Virus record (IMG/VR): IMGVR_UViG_3300027782_000463
Span: 1 to 20,097 of that record
Length of the DNA stretch: 20,097 bases
Direction: 5' to 3' (one strand)
DNA from: a virus
The translations under genes were made by a program, and so were the position numbers. Of the stretch, positions 12,806 through 18,973 are shown piece after piece. Numbering within the stretch: the first letter of the stretch is position 1; the number at the start of each line of letters is the position of its first letter. The notes under the pieces were generated by a model. It saw only the letters and a list, made by a program, of their open reading frames with translations. It searched no databases and was not told where the DNA came from.

Positions 12806-12998
12806 CATACCAGTTAGAATGGTGTTTATAGACAACAAGGAAGAGATTCATTTTAAATCTATAGCAGCAGCTAGTAGGAAGTCTAAAGTGACAGCACAAA
12901 GCATCAGAGAGTCATTAAATCCTATTGCTAGGAAGAAGTTTATGGTTAAGCACTTAGATAAAGAGAGAGTAGTGGCTTTTAGAATACTATCTAAATAA
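12774..12998 (+). CDS. Small DNA-binding-like protein, NUMOD1-like, 74 aa
   Basis: The segment EEIHFKSIAAASRKSKVTAQ followed by SIRESLN (about 20-46) resembles the NUMOD1/helix-turn-helix repeat F-x-S-I-x-x-A found next to homing endonucleases, here with no nuclease. It may be a minimal DNA-binding repeat or a remnant. Start at 12774 overlaps the previous gene by 32 nt; an in-frame ATG at 12795 (11-nt overlap) is equally plausible. Confidence 0.6.
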   Translation: MSQEIKGMENNIPVRMVFIDNKEEIHFKSIAAASRKSKVTAQSIRESLNPIARKKFMVKHLDKERVVAFRILSK

Positions 12999-13001
12999 TC
13001 T

Positions 13002-13009
13002 TATATTTG
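13002..13009 (+). promoter_or_regulatory. -7 element TATATTTG
   Basis: Exact match to TAnnTTTG, directly before the hairpin element, predicting a transcript start near 13014. The -33 region has CTTTTA at about 12976-12981 rather than TTG. It would give the replication genes (13107 onward) their own promoter. Confidence 0.5.
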
Positions 13010-13100
13010 CTCTGTAATATGCGACATTACAAAAAAAGAGTTTATAGGGTGGAAGATGAACAGGTAGTCGCATTACCTGTAAGTCTGAAGCCCTTTTTTT
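13010..13100 (+). ncRNA. Structured leader with two hairpins and complementary 7-nt loops
   Basis: Hairpin 1: GTAAT/ATTAC (13014-13018/13026-13030) with loop ATGCGAC; CTCT/AGAG (13010-13013/13037-13040) may extend it across an A bulge. Hairpin 2: ACAGGTA/TACCTGT (13060-13066/13074-13080) with loop GTCGCAT, extended by AGA/TCT and AGGG/CCCT with symmetric 3x3 and 4x4 internal loops. It ends in TTTTTTT (13094-13100). The loops are exact reverse complements, so a kissing complex or dimer can form. The terminal T run suggests a terminator. The same DNA also encodes a possible 32-aa ORF. Confidence 0.5.
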
Positions 13101-13117
13101 ATTATTATGAATCATAA
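13019..13117 (+). CDS. Possible small protein, 32 aa, overlapping the hairpin element
   Basis: Frame open from ATG at 13019: MRHYKKRVYRVEDEQVVALP then VSLKPFFYYYES. It fills the only gap of its size in this operon and overlaps the next gene by 11 nt, like other genes here. The composition is protein-like (basic start, hydrophobic end), though GTC, GTG, CTG and CCC codons are unusual for this phage. The T run of the proposed terminator would encode Phe and Tyr. The start codon lies in the loop of hairpin 1, where it can pair with hairpin 2. Coding and RNA readings compete, or both hold. Confidence 0.4.
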   Translation: MRHYKKRVYRVEDEQVVALPVSLKPFFYYYES

Positions 13118-13724
13118 TTGGTACGCAGTTCTACCTGCACAGGTTTTATTAAGCAAGGAGCTTACTGATAAACAAAAGTTATTAATAGCTTTAATATCTA
13201 ATCTAAGCAATGAAAGAGGTTATTGTTTTGCATCTAACAAGTATTTAGGAGATTGTCTTGATTGTTCAGAGTCTACGATTAAAGACCACCTTAAAAAGTT
13301 AGAGGATATGAAGATACTAGGAAGGATTATTAAGTTAAAAGATAATGGCGATTTTGACTATAGATCATTGGTAATTAACATTGATATACCTAGGCCTGAA
13401 AAAACTACTACCTCAGCCGAAAAATCGGCTTACCCCTCAGCCAGAAAACTGGCACATAATAATATAGTTATTAATAACAAAGATATAATACCTAATAAGA
13501 TATATAACGATAAGGATTCTTTTATCAATAGACTAGAAGTTTTTAAGGATAAACTTGGGAATCAATATCAATCTTTTTTAGACTATTGGACTGAAGCAGA
13601 TGCTAAAGGTAAGATGAGATACCAAGACCAAAAATTCTTTGACATAGCTAGAAGAGTAGGAACCTGGCTTAAGAATAGTAAAAACTTTGAACCTAACACA
13701 CCAACTAAAATAAAGCTTAAATAA
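13107..13724 (+). CDS. Winged-helix replication protein, 205 aa
   Basis: The N-terminal domain (about 1-95) is a winged helix: LTDKQKLLIALISNLSNERG, then the recognition part YLGDCLDCSESTIKDHLKKL and a wing. It is followed by a polar linker and a C-terminal helical domain (SFLDYWTEADAKGKMRYQDQ, then FFDIARRVGTWLKNS), a layout known from phage replisome organisers that load DnaB. The gene overlaps dnaB by one base (TAATG), which supports the partnership. Target site unknown; local repeats upstream are candidates. Confidence 0.8.
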   Translation: MNHNWYAVLPAQVLLSKELTDKQKLLIALISNLSNERGYCFASNKYLGDCLDCSESTIKDHLKKLEDMKILGRIIKLKDNGDFDYRSLVINIDIPRPEKTTTSAEKSAYPSARKLAHNNIVINNKDIIPNKIYNDKDSFINRLEVFKDKLGNQYQSFLDYWTEADAKGKMRYQDQKFFDIARRVGTWLKNSKNFEPNTPTKIKLK

Positions 13725-15064
13725 TGGATGTAATAAACCTACCAAAAAACCTAGAGCTTGAAGAGAATATTCTAGGCTCAATTTTACTAGATAAAAGAGC
13801 TTTGCCTTTAGTAGTTAACTATTTAAACGAAGAAATATTTTACGATTTAAGACACCAACTGATATTTAGAACCATCAAGCAGATGTATGATAAGAATATA
13901 CAAATAGACTTAAGTACTGTTTTTCAACGACTTATAGACAACAAACATTCAGAAGAAGTAGGAGCCTTATACCTATCAAAGATTACGAATAGTGTCGTAT
14001 CTACTGCTCACCTAAACACTCATATAGAGGTAGTAATAGAATTATACAAGCGTAGAAAGTTAGCAACCCTGGGCAGATTAATGGAGGTATCGGCCTTTGA
14101 TGGTGCTGAATCTACTGATGATACCCTAGCTACGTTTGGTAAACAACTTTTAGGACTACAAGAGTTTGGTAATATATACGAAAAGACTATAGACCAAATC
14201 ATTATGCAGCTAAATGAAGGTCGTGATGCTGCTGTAAGTGGTCAGTTATTAGGCATAAACACAGGCTTTATGGAGCTTAATAACACTCTTTGCGGTTGGG
14301 TAGATCCTGACTTTGTTATCATAGCTGCTAGACCTGGAATGGGTAAGACTGCCTTTATGCTTTCTAGTATCTACCACATAGCAATCCAAGGAGGCATCGC
14401 TACGGCCATTTTTAGCCTCGAAATGAGCTCCAATCAGTTAGTTGAAAGGTTAGAGTCAATCAGCTCTGAACTGCCCTTAAAACGTCTTAGAATGAATTTA
14501 CTGACCGATAACGAAAAAGTTCACTTAATGCGAACTGACGACAAGATACTTACTTCCCCCATCTACATAGAGGATATGGGCGGTATTAGTGTAACCCAGC
14601 TACGAGCCAAAGCAACTATTCTTAAACAGAAGTATGGCATAAAGATTATCTTTATCGATTACCTTCAACTTATGAGTGGTACTGGCAAGTCAAACCAAAA
14701 CCGAGAGCAAGAGGTATCCTACATTAGCAGGAGCCTAAAAGCACTTGCCAAAGAGTTGGAAGTACCTATTATCGCCCTATCCCAATTATCACGAAGAGTA
14801 GAAGAACGAGGAGATAAGATGCCTCAGTTATCTGACCTTAGAGAATCAGGATCTATTGAACAAGATGCAGATGCTGTGATTATGCTAATGCGACCAGGCT
14901 ACTACGAACAAACTGAATCAGTAGAGATTGGTGGTAAAGAATATTCTCCTAATGATTTAGTAGTTTGTAAGGTGGAGAAGAATAGACACGGAGCTACTAA
15001 AAACCTAGCATTAAGATTTTTACCTGAAACAATGACCTTCCAAGATTATGTCCAAGGGCTATAG
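13724..15064 (+). CDS. dnaB: Replicative DNA helicase, DnaB family
   Basis: A 446-aa protein that unwinds phage DNA at the fork. The N-terminal helical domain begins LELEENILGSILLD. The RecA-like motor follows after a linker: Walker A ARPGMGKT (202-209), Walker B IIFIDYLQL (308-316), motif SQLSRRVEER (353-362) and DLRESGSIEQDAD (371-383) including the arginine region. Length and motifs are complete for the family. It is coupled to the winged-helix protein upstream and overlaps the 121-aa gene downstream by 17 nt. Confidence 0.96.
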   Translation: MDVINLPKNLELEENILGSILLDKRALPLVVNYLNEEIFYDLRHQLIFRTIKQMYDKNIQIDLSTVFQRLIDNKHSEEVGALYLSKITNSVVSTAHLNTHIEVVIELYKRRKLATLGRLMEVSAFDGAESTDDTLATFGKQLLGLQEFGNIYEKTIDQIIMQLNEGRDAAVSGQLLGINTGFMELNNTLCGWVDPDFVIIAARPGMGKTAFMLSSIYHIAIQGGIATAIFSLEMSSNQLVERLESISSELPLKRLRMNLLTDNEKVHLMRTDDKILTSPIYIEDMGGISVTQLRAKATILKQKYGIKIIFIDYLQLMSGTGKSNQNREQEVSYISRSLKALAKELEVPIIALSQLSRRVEERGDKMPQLSDLRESGSIEQDADAVIMLMRPGYYEQTESVEIGGKEYSPNDLVVCKVEKNRHGATKNLALRFLPETMTFQDYVQGL

Positions 15065-15413
15065 AAATAGAAGAAAGTTTGAGATAGAAGCAGCTAAAGC
15101 TGTAGATGGCACTTACCAGGCTATAAGAATATTTGCTAAGAGTACTAAGGTTTTAGTTATACATCAAACTGAAGCTTTAAAGAAGGGTTATTTTTTGCTA
15201 GAGTATGAGAACGATGGTCAGCCTAGTGGCATATCAGATGAAAGAGTAGAGTTCTTTGCTTTTAACTTAGACCTAAGAGATAGAATAGTTTTTATACGAG
15301 CAGAGTTTTTACGAGTAAAGGCTAGAAGATATTGGAGAATAGGTGAGATAAAAGTAAAGGATAAAATAAAATATGTCAAGATGCCAACCGATGAACTTAT
15401 ACGCTGGTATTAA
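15048..15413 (+). CDS. Conserved phage protein of unknown function, 121 aa
   Basis: A basic protein with a clear conserved look: RRKFEIEAAKAVDG, RIFAKSTKVLVIHQTEALKK, FLLEYENDGQPSGISD and FFAFNLDLRDRIVFI, ending in a basic tail with WRIGEIKVK. The alternating strands plus acidic residues (YENDG; D-E-R) could suit a small nuclease fold, and the neighbour downstream is a nuclease. I cannot assign it. Overlaps the dnaB stop by 17 nt, so it belongs to the replication operon. Confidence 0.75.
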   Translation: MSKGYRNRRKFEIEAAKAVDGTYQAIRIFAKSTKVLVIHQTEALKKGYFLLEYENDGQPSGISDERVEFFAFNLDLRDRIVFIRAEFLRVKARRYWRIGEIKVKDKIKYVKMPTDELIRWY

Positions 15414-15433
15414 TGTATATTAATAATATATTG

Positions 15434-15441
15434 TAATTTTG
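15434..15441 (+). promoter_or_regulatory. -7 element TAATTTTG beside the VRR-NUC start
   Basis: Exact TAnnTTTG ending 3 nt before the ATG at 15445. A transcript from it would have almost no leader or would start at the ATG itself. No TTG at -33 is seen. It could be chance in AT-rich DNA. Confidence 0.35.
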
Positions 15442-15444
15442 GTG

Positions 15445-15804
15445 ATGGCATACCTATCAGCAAGTAATTTAACAAAGATGATGTTAGACTTTTTAAAGGA
15501 TGGTGGCAATGAAGTATGGAGAAATAATAACTTAGCTGTTAGAGGTAGAGCCTTCATAGGTAGAAAAGGAGTTCCTGACATCATTGGTTACAATAAAAAG
15601 TATGGTTACTTTGTTTGTTGCGAGATAAAAGCTATTGGTGATAGAATGTCAGCAGATCAGATGGTATTTTTAGAAGAGTTATCAATGGCAGGAGGAACTG
15701 CAATGCTATGCCAACAAGTAAGAGATGAAACAATACAAGTAAAAATCTATAAAGATGGCGAAAACGAAGACTGGAGATTCGAGAAAGGTGAGCTTCGGAA
15801 GTAG
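15445..15804 (+). CDS. VRR-NUC domain nuclease, 119 aa
   Basis: A PD-(D/E)XK-type nuclease of the VRR-NUC group: GVPDII at 42-47 supplies the Asp, FVCCEIKA at 57-63 gives the E-x-K, and DQMVFLEELSMAGGTAML (71-88) gives the Gln-bearing helix. Stand-alone phage members are thought to act as structure-specific or Holliday-junction nucleases in replication and recombination. The start is taken as ATG 15445; a TTG two codons earlier is less likely. The last 50 nt overlap a small basic gene in another frame. Confidence 0.88.
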   Translation: MAYLSASNLTKMMLDFLKDGGNEVWRNNNLAVRGRAFIGRKGVPDIIGYNKKYGYFVCCEIKAIGDRMSADQMVFLEELSMAGGTAMLCQQVRDETIQVKIYKDGENEDWRFEKGELRK

Positions 15805-15880
15805 AAAACGAGGTTCAGCAAAGAAATCATTTAATAAACACAGCCCTAAGCCGAAGGTTTACCGAGGTCAAGGCCGTTAA
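15755..15880 (+). CDS. Small basic protein, 41 aa, out of frame with the nuclease end
   Basis: ATG at 15755 opens a frame reading MAKTKTGDSRKVSFGSRKRG, then SAKKSFNKHSPKPKVYRGQGR. It is highly basic, almost free of acidic residues, and ends in a YRGQGR tail. I have an impression of similar K-V-S-F-G and Y-R-G-Q-G-type small proteins in Bacteroidota phages but cannot name a family. It begins in the nuclease gene in the +1 frame and ends 11 nt before the next gene. A nucleic-acid-binding role is inferred from charge. Confidence 0.65.
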   Translation: MAKTKTGDSRKVSFGSRKRGSAKKSFNKHSPKPKVYRGQGR

Positions 15881-15891
15881 AACAAAACAAA

Positions 15892-16089
15892 ATGGAAGAA
15901 TTAGAATTAGAAAACAAAGAATTGAAAGCCCCTAAAACAGTAAAGAAAAACAAAGATGTTTTCTCACAGGAAACTTTTGACTTCTTTAATCAAGTCTTAA
16001 CAGATTTTGCAATAGATATGAAACATAGGCCTAAGCTAAAGGAAATATTAGCAGCTACAAAGCCTGAATCAAAGAGCAATAGTATTTAA
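15892..16089 (+). CDS. Hypothetical protein, 65 aa
   Basis: An acidic start (MEELELENKELK), a Lys-rich linker, then a helical segment SQETFDFFNQVLTDFAIDMK and a polar tail. Start in AAACAAAATG context. It lies between the nuclease-associated gene and the SSB-tip protein. Small helical adaptor or unknown. Confidence 0.68.
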   Translation: MEELELENKELKAPKTVKKNKDVFSQETFDFFNQVLTDFAIDMKHRPKLKEILAATKPESKSNSI

Positions 16090-16107
16090 TAAATAAAACA
16101 AAAAACA

Positions 16108-16359
16108 ATGGCAGTAACTAAAGAGAAGATTTTCCTAGGAAGGTCTTTCACAATGAAGACAGCATTTGGGGAGTTTAAGAAAGTATCTTTCGGCCCTGAT
16201 GATTTAAAGAAAATGAATGACTTCGCAGCAACTAATAATGGTTGGGCTAACATTCTTATTAAAAACAAAAAGGATGCTAAACCAGGTGAGGCAGGTTTCT
16301 ACATCGAGCTAGATACTTGGGTAGCTGACGGTAAGCCAAAAAAGGACTTGCCATTTTAA
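16108..16359 (+). CDS. Small protein with SSB-like C-terminal tip, 83 aa
   Basis: Begins MAVTKEKIFLGRSFTMKTAF and shows a single-domain beta-rich pattern (KKVSFGPDDLKKM; GWANILIKNKK; GFYIELDTWVAD) ending in KPKKDLPF. The last residues, D-L-P-F, match the acidic-hydrophobic tip by which bacterial SSB proteins (ending D-I-P-F) recruit partners. It may be a phage ssDNA-binding protein or a mimic that captures host SSB partners. No OB-fold motif can be proved by eye. Located at the end of the replication operon. Confidence 0.65.
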   Translation: MAVTKEKIFLGRSFTMKTAFGEFKKVSFGPDDLKKMNDFAATNNGWANILIKNKKDAKPGEAGFYIELDTWVADGKPKKDLPF

Positions 16360-16368
16360 CTTATTCTT

Positions 16369-16554
16369 ATGAAAACAAATATCAAGGAAATTATAATTAA
16401 TTTATTAGTTTTGTTTGCAGGTGTTTATTTACCATTTGCTTTTATAGTAAATGAGTTTAATCCACTTGTATGGCATTGGGTTACTAGAAGTTTATATGTA
16501 TTAACTTTAGTTGGTATGTTAACTTACGCAATGCAAGAGTTTAAAAAGAAGTAG
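16369..16554 (+). CDS. Small membrane protein, 61 aa, two predicted helices
   Basis: The sequence has two hydrophobic segments (IIINLLVLFAGVYLPFAFIV and VTRSLYVLTLVGMLTYAM) separated by a Trp-containing loop, and a basic C-terminus EFKKK. A two-helix hairpin with positive tail is compatible with a holin-like or envelope-acting protein, but it is in the early operon, so a superinfection or host-membrane role is as likely. Last gene before the terminator. Function unknown. Confidence 0.72.
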   Translation: MKTNIKEIIINLLVLFAGVYLPFAFIVNEFNPLVWHWVTRSLYVLTLVGMLTYAMQEFKKK

Positions 16555-16582
16555 TTTGTGTGTTTTTTTTGAAATAAAGGTA

Positions 16583-16611
16583 AGCCTCTCGTTTCTACGA
16601 GGGGCTTTTTT
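16583..16611 (+). terminator. Intrinsic terminator of the rightward operon
   Basis: AGCCTCTCG (16583-16591) pairs with CGAGGGGCT (16598-16606), nine pairs with one G-U, loop TTTCTA, followed by TTTTT. It is 28 nt after the last plus-strand gene. Confidence 0.88.
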
Positions 16612-16615
16612 ATAA

Positions 16616-16645
16616 TAAAACACCCCCAGTTTTTACCTGAGGGTG
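16616..16645 (-). terminator. Intrinsic terminator of the leftward right-arm operon
   Basis: CACCC/GGGTG (16621-16625/16641-16645) and CAG/CTG inside a 1x1 mismatch form a hairpin. On the minus strand it is followed by TTTTATTAT. With the plus-strand terminator alongside it makes a convergent two-way stop. Confidence 0.7.
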
Positions 16646-16677
16646 AAACCAAAAACCACCAACTATGAGAGAGCTTC

Positions 16678-16953
16678 TTATGTATTCCTATTTGTTTTAT
16701 CGTAGAACCTTGTTATAACGGTTCCGAATAAGGCCTCTTGATATCTCTTGATAAAAGAGTCTGAGCTCTCATTAATATAGAAGAAGTCTTGGGATTGCAT
16801 ATAGACATAGCATCTGTCTTTGTCTTCATCATCTTCTGTTACTGATTCAACTAAATGAATGTTTATCCAAGCATTACTTTGTTCGGTACACTCTTCTAAA
16901 TCATAGCTATCGTCTTCCGTAAGCTGTTCGATTTGCAGTAACATCTCTTGCAC
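16678..16953 (-). CDS. Hypothetical acidic protein, 91 aa
   Basis: Acidic N-terminal half (EQLTEDDSYDLEECTEQ; VTEDDEDKDR) followed by aromatic-rich CYVYMQSQDFFYINES and a basic end. The start may be GTG at 16953 or ATG at 16944. The N-terminal part overlaps the 53-aa gene by 47 or 38 nt in another frame. Strong negative charge may mean nucleic-acid mimicry, but that is speculative. Last gene of the leftward right arm. Confidence 0.65.
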   Translation of the reverse strand: MQEMLLQIEQLTEDDSYDLEECTEQSNAWINIHLVESVTEDDEDKDRCYVYMQSQDFFYINESSDSFIKRYQEALFGTVITRFYDKTNRNT

Positions 16954-17068
16954 TCTCTTTAATGATGATTAATCTTAGTTTCATTGCTACATCTTTCAGT
17001 CTATCTTCTAATAATTTCTGCTCTAATTTTAGAGCCTTAATTACTTCATCAGGATGTTGTTCGCCCAT
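16907..17068 (-). CDS. Small coiled-coil protein, 53 aa
   Basis: Reads MGEQHPDEVIKALKLEQKLL, then EDRLKDVAMKLRLIIIKESA and a basic tail, giving a continuous amphipathic helix with heptad spacing. It probably dimerises. It overlaps the 91-aa gene downstream. A TAAATTTG element (17077-17070) ends 1 nt before its ATG. The amphipathic pattern and position make it a credible gene. Confidence 0.6.
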   Translation of the reverse strand: MGEQHPDEVIKALKLEQKLLEDRLKDVAMKLRLIIIKESARDVTANRTAYGRR

Positions 17069-17069
17069 A

Positions 17070-17077
17070 CAAATTTA
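17070..17077 (-). promoter_or_regulatory. -7 element TAAATTTG adjoining the 53-aa gene
   Basis: Exact TAnnTTTG match on the minus strand, ending 1 nt before the ATG at 17068, so a transcript from it would begin at or inside the start codon. Either the gene is leaderless with a later start, or this match is incidental. The palindrome at 17114-17128 lies about 37 nt upstream. Confidence 0.35.
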
Positions 17078-17113
17078 CGTTTTAATTATTACAGAAATAA
17101 AAAGTGCATACCT

Positions 17114-17128
17114 TATTGATTATCAATA
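17114..17128. promoter_or_regulatory. Operator-like palindrome TATTGA-TTA-TCAATA
   Basis: A perfect inverted repeat with 6-bp arms and 3-bp spacer in the gap between the phosphoesterase gene and the 53-aa gene. It could be a repressor site for the 53-aa promoter or a small hairpin in the readthrough transcript. Confidence 0.4.
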
Positions 17129-17141
17129 TGATACACACTTA

Positions 17142-17178
17142 TTTGTTAATTGTCTAAAGTGAGTTTGTTAATTGTCTA
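17142..17178. repeat. Direct repeat of TTTGTTAATTGTCTA
   Basis: The 15-mer occurs at 17142-17156 and 17164-17178, 22 bp apart, i.e. two helical turns. The second copy includes the stop codon of the phosphoesterase gene. It may be a tandem regulator site or a recent small duplication. Confidence 0.6.
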
Positions 17179-17883
17179 CTTCCTAGGTAGCCTTATTATC
17201 TTGCTACCTAATGGCATAGGCACGAATATAGCAATTCTTCCGTTATCTAAAACAACCCCACAACCTAATGTTGGTCGTTTGGGGAAAGGTCGTGAATATT
17301 CCATTGCGTAAGCGTTAATATCTATACCACAACCTACATTCATACCGAATATCATATCCTTATCTGAGCTACTATAAAGCACACCACCGAAGGAGTGGAT
17401 GTGACCAATGACTGTTGATTGACGAGCATCTCTTGCTCTATTGATGGCACCAGCTTGTCCTGATGATCCTGTGCCGTGAGTATATAGAACACCATCTATT
17501 TCCCATTCTAAGGCCCATTTCCAGCCCTTAGGAGCTTCCCAAGCATCTTCATAAGATTTAATAAATCGTTCAGGTAATCCGTTCGCTATGGCCTTTCTTT
17601 TATGTAGGGCTGAGTGGTTACCGATACAGACTTTTACATTAGGGAATTTCTTGTACCAAATGTTAAGCTGTTGCATAGCCATAATAGCCTCCTTAGAAGC
17701 TGACTCCCCATTAGGGTTAGTCTCGTGGAATGATATAGCGTGGTTATCTACTTCATCACCGATGTGAACAATTTCAGAACATTGGAACTTGTTGAATACC
17801 TCATAACAAAAGTCGAGGTACTTAGGATGGCAGAAGGGGAAGTGCGTATCACCTATGATACCCACATTTTTGGTTTTAGCCAT
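17176..17883 (-). CDS. Calcineurin-like metallophosphoesterase, 235 aa
   Basis: The five family motifs are present in order: GDTH (11-14), GDEVDNH (42-48), GNH (88-90), the His of YTHGTG (about 136) and GHIHS (160-164), which together hold a two-metal centre. Phage members can act as nucleases, phosphatases or 2',3'-cyclic phosphodiesterases; the substrate is not shown. The ATG at 17883 follows the peptidase gene by 15 nt, so it may be co-expressed with lysis genes. The C-terminal 60 residues complete the usual fold. Confidence 0.9.
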   Translation of the reverse strand: MAKTKNVGIIGDTHFPFCHPKYLDFCYEVFNKFQCSEIVHIGDEVDNHAISFHETNPNGESASKEAIMAMQQLNIWYKKFPNVKVCIGNHSALHKRKAIANGLPERFIKSYEDAWEAPKGWKWALEWEIDGVLYTHGTGSSGQAGAINRARDARQSTVIGHIHSFGGVLYSSSDKDMIFGMNVGCGIDINAYAMEYSRPFPKRPTLGCGVVLDNGRIAIFVPMPLGSKIIRLPRK

Positions 17884-17898
17884 ATTGGTTGGTTTTGG

Positions 17899-18357
17899 TT
17901 AGTATGGTGAGTAATGGCTCTTGCCATTTACCTTGGTTGCTCTCAAGGTTTGCTTTCTATTGTCTTTACCTCTATATCCTACGTGCACCCAATCAGGTTT
18001 CTCTTTAGTACCAAATTCCCAAATTAGCTGGTCGTAGTCAAGATTGTCTTTTATATAATTAAATACCTCTGTATTAGTAACTCCTGTTCCACTATCATCC
18101 ATATCTATATCAGCCGCACGGCCTAGGCAATGATCTGAACTTACCGAGCCTCCAATGAAATGGTTGAGCATCTTTCCCCTGTATCCACTAGAAATATTGA
18201 TTGAGCCGAAACGTAATCTTATCGGCTCAAGCACCTTTTCGCAAAGTGTCTTTAGGTTTTCTAAATGTTCTGCTGTAGGTGTATTATCTAAGCCTTCTCT
18301 TTTAGCCGATTCACTTCTAGTAAATTCTGATAACGCAAAATGTGCTGATAACTTCAT
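17899..18357 (-). CDS. Endolysin, peptidase M15 family (D-Ala-D-Ala type)
   Basis: A 152-aa single-domain peptidase. SGYR at 57-60, SSDHCLGRAADID (73-85) with zinc ligands His76 and Asp83, and WVHVGY (123-128) with the third ligand His125 mark M15A enzymes that cut peptidoglycan cross-bridges or stems. No signal peptide, so export would need the holin. It is 2 nt from the holin candidate, the usual lysis pairing. Confidence 0.93.
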   Translation of the reverse strand: MKLSAHFALSEFTRSESAKREGLDNTPTAEHLENLKTLCEKVLEPIRLRFGSINISSGYRGKMLNHFIGGSVSSDHCLGRAADIDMDDSGTGVTNTEVFNYIKDNLDYDQLIWEFGTKEKPDWVHVGYRGKDNRKQTLRATKVNGKSHYSPY

Positions 18358-18359
18358 AA

Positions 18360-18569
18360 CTATTTTTTAAATATTTTCTCTACAGATGTTAAACCTAAAC
18401 ATCCGAACGCTAACAAAGCTACTGATTCTACTAGAATTGCTGAGGGGGCTATATGTTCTTCACTAAAACTATTGTGATACATAGTAACGCATAACGTTAC
18501 TACACATAACAAACCACATATACGCTTCATACTTAATTGACCTGATTCATCACAAAAGAATTGTTTCAT
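18360..18569 (-). CDS. Holin candidate, 69 aa, two membrane segments
   Basis: After a polar start (MKQFFCDESGQLSMKRICGL) come hydrophobic segments LLCVVTLCVTMY (about 20-31) and SAILVESVALLAFGCLGL (about 43-60), with a loop between them and a basic C-terminus KIFKK. Size, topology and position beside the endolysin suit a class II holin. Start overlaps the upstream stop as TAATG. Family not recognised by name. Confidence 0.7.
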   Translation of the reverse strand: MKQFFCDESGQLSMKRICGLLCVVTLCVTMYHNSFSEEHIAPSAILVESVALLAFGCLGLTSVEKIFKK

Positions 18570-18973
18570 TATTTTATAGTTTGAAATTGAAAAAATAATA
18601 TTGCTATTAAAATTACCTTTTGTGCGAAGTCGTATTTTTTGTCTTTTTCGACTTCGGTTTCTCTTGCGAAATAAGTGTTTCTATTTGCTTCATATTTCCA
18701 CTTCCAATTATAGAAGCTATCTTTTGTTTGATATATTGTTTGATATAAGCTATCATATTTATTCTTTAATTTATTGTAATAAAATAGTGTGTATTTAAGT
18801 GAGTCTATTTTGTTGTTAAGGTGTAAAAAAGTATTGTTAATCTCTTTGCCTTGCTCTAAGGTCATTATAACAACAGAGTCCTGGTTTATCTTCCTAACCT
18901 TTGGGTATTGGCAATAAGCTGAATGAACTACCAGTATCGATAGACATAGAATCCAAAATTGCTTTAGCTTCAT
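18569..18973 (-). CDS. Secreted coiled-coil protein with C-terminal hydrophobic end, 134 aa
   Basis: An N-terminal signal peptide (MKLKQFWILCLSILVVHSAY then CQ) typical of Bacteroidota secreted proteins is followed by a Lys/Tyr-rich coiled-coil region and a C-terminal hydrophobic helix (VILIAILFFQF). This could span the periplasm like a spanin. Its first 80 nt overlap the preceding gene in another frame, an arrangement reminiscent of nested Rz/Rz1 spanin pairs. Function is inferred from place and topology. Confidence 0.7.
   Translation of the reverse strand: MKLKQFWILCLSILVVHSAYCQYPKVRKINQDSVVIMTLEQGKEINNTFLHLNNKIDSLKYTLFYYNKLKNKYDSLYQTIYQTKDSFYNWKWKYEANRNTYFARETEVEKDKKYDFAQKVILIAILFFQFQTIK

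Noticed and set aside
13031-13080. Minus-strand terminator or antisense RNA using the A7 run at 13031-13037
   Set aside because: On the minus strand the hairpin is separated from the T run by about 22 nt, so it is not an intrinsic terminator; the plus-strand reading is better supported.
16561-16568. T8 run after the last rightward gene as a terminator
   Set aside because: No hairpin precedes it; the real terminator is at 16583-16611.
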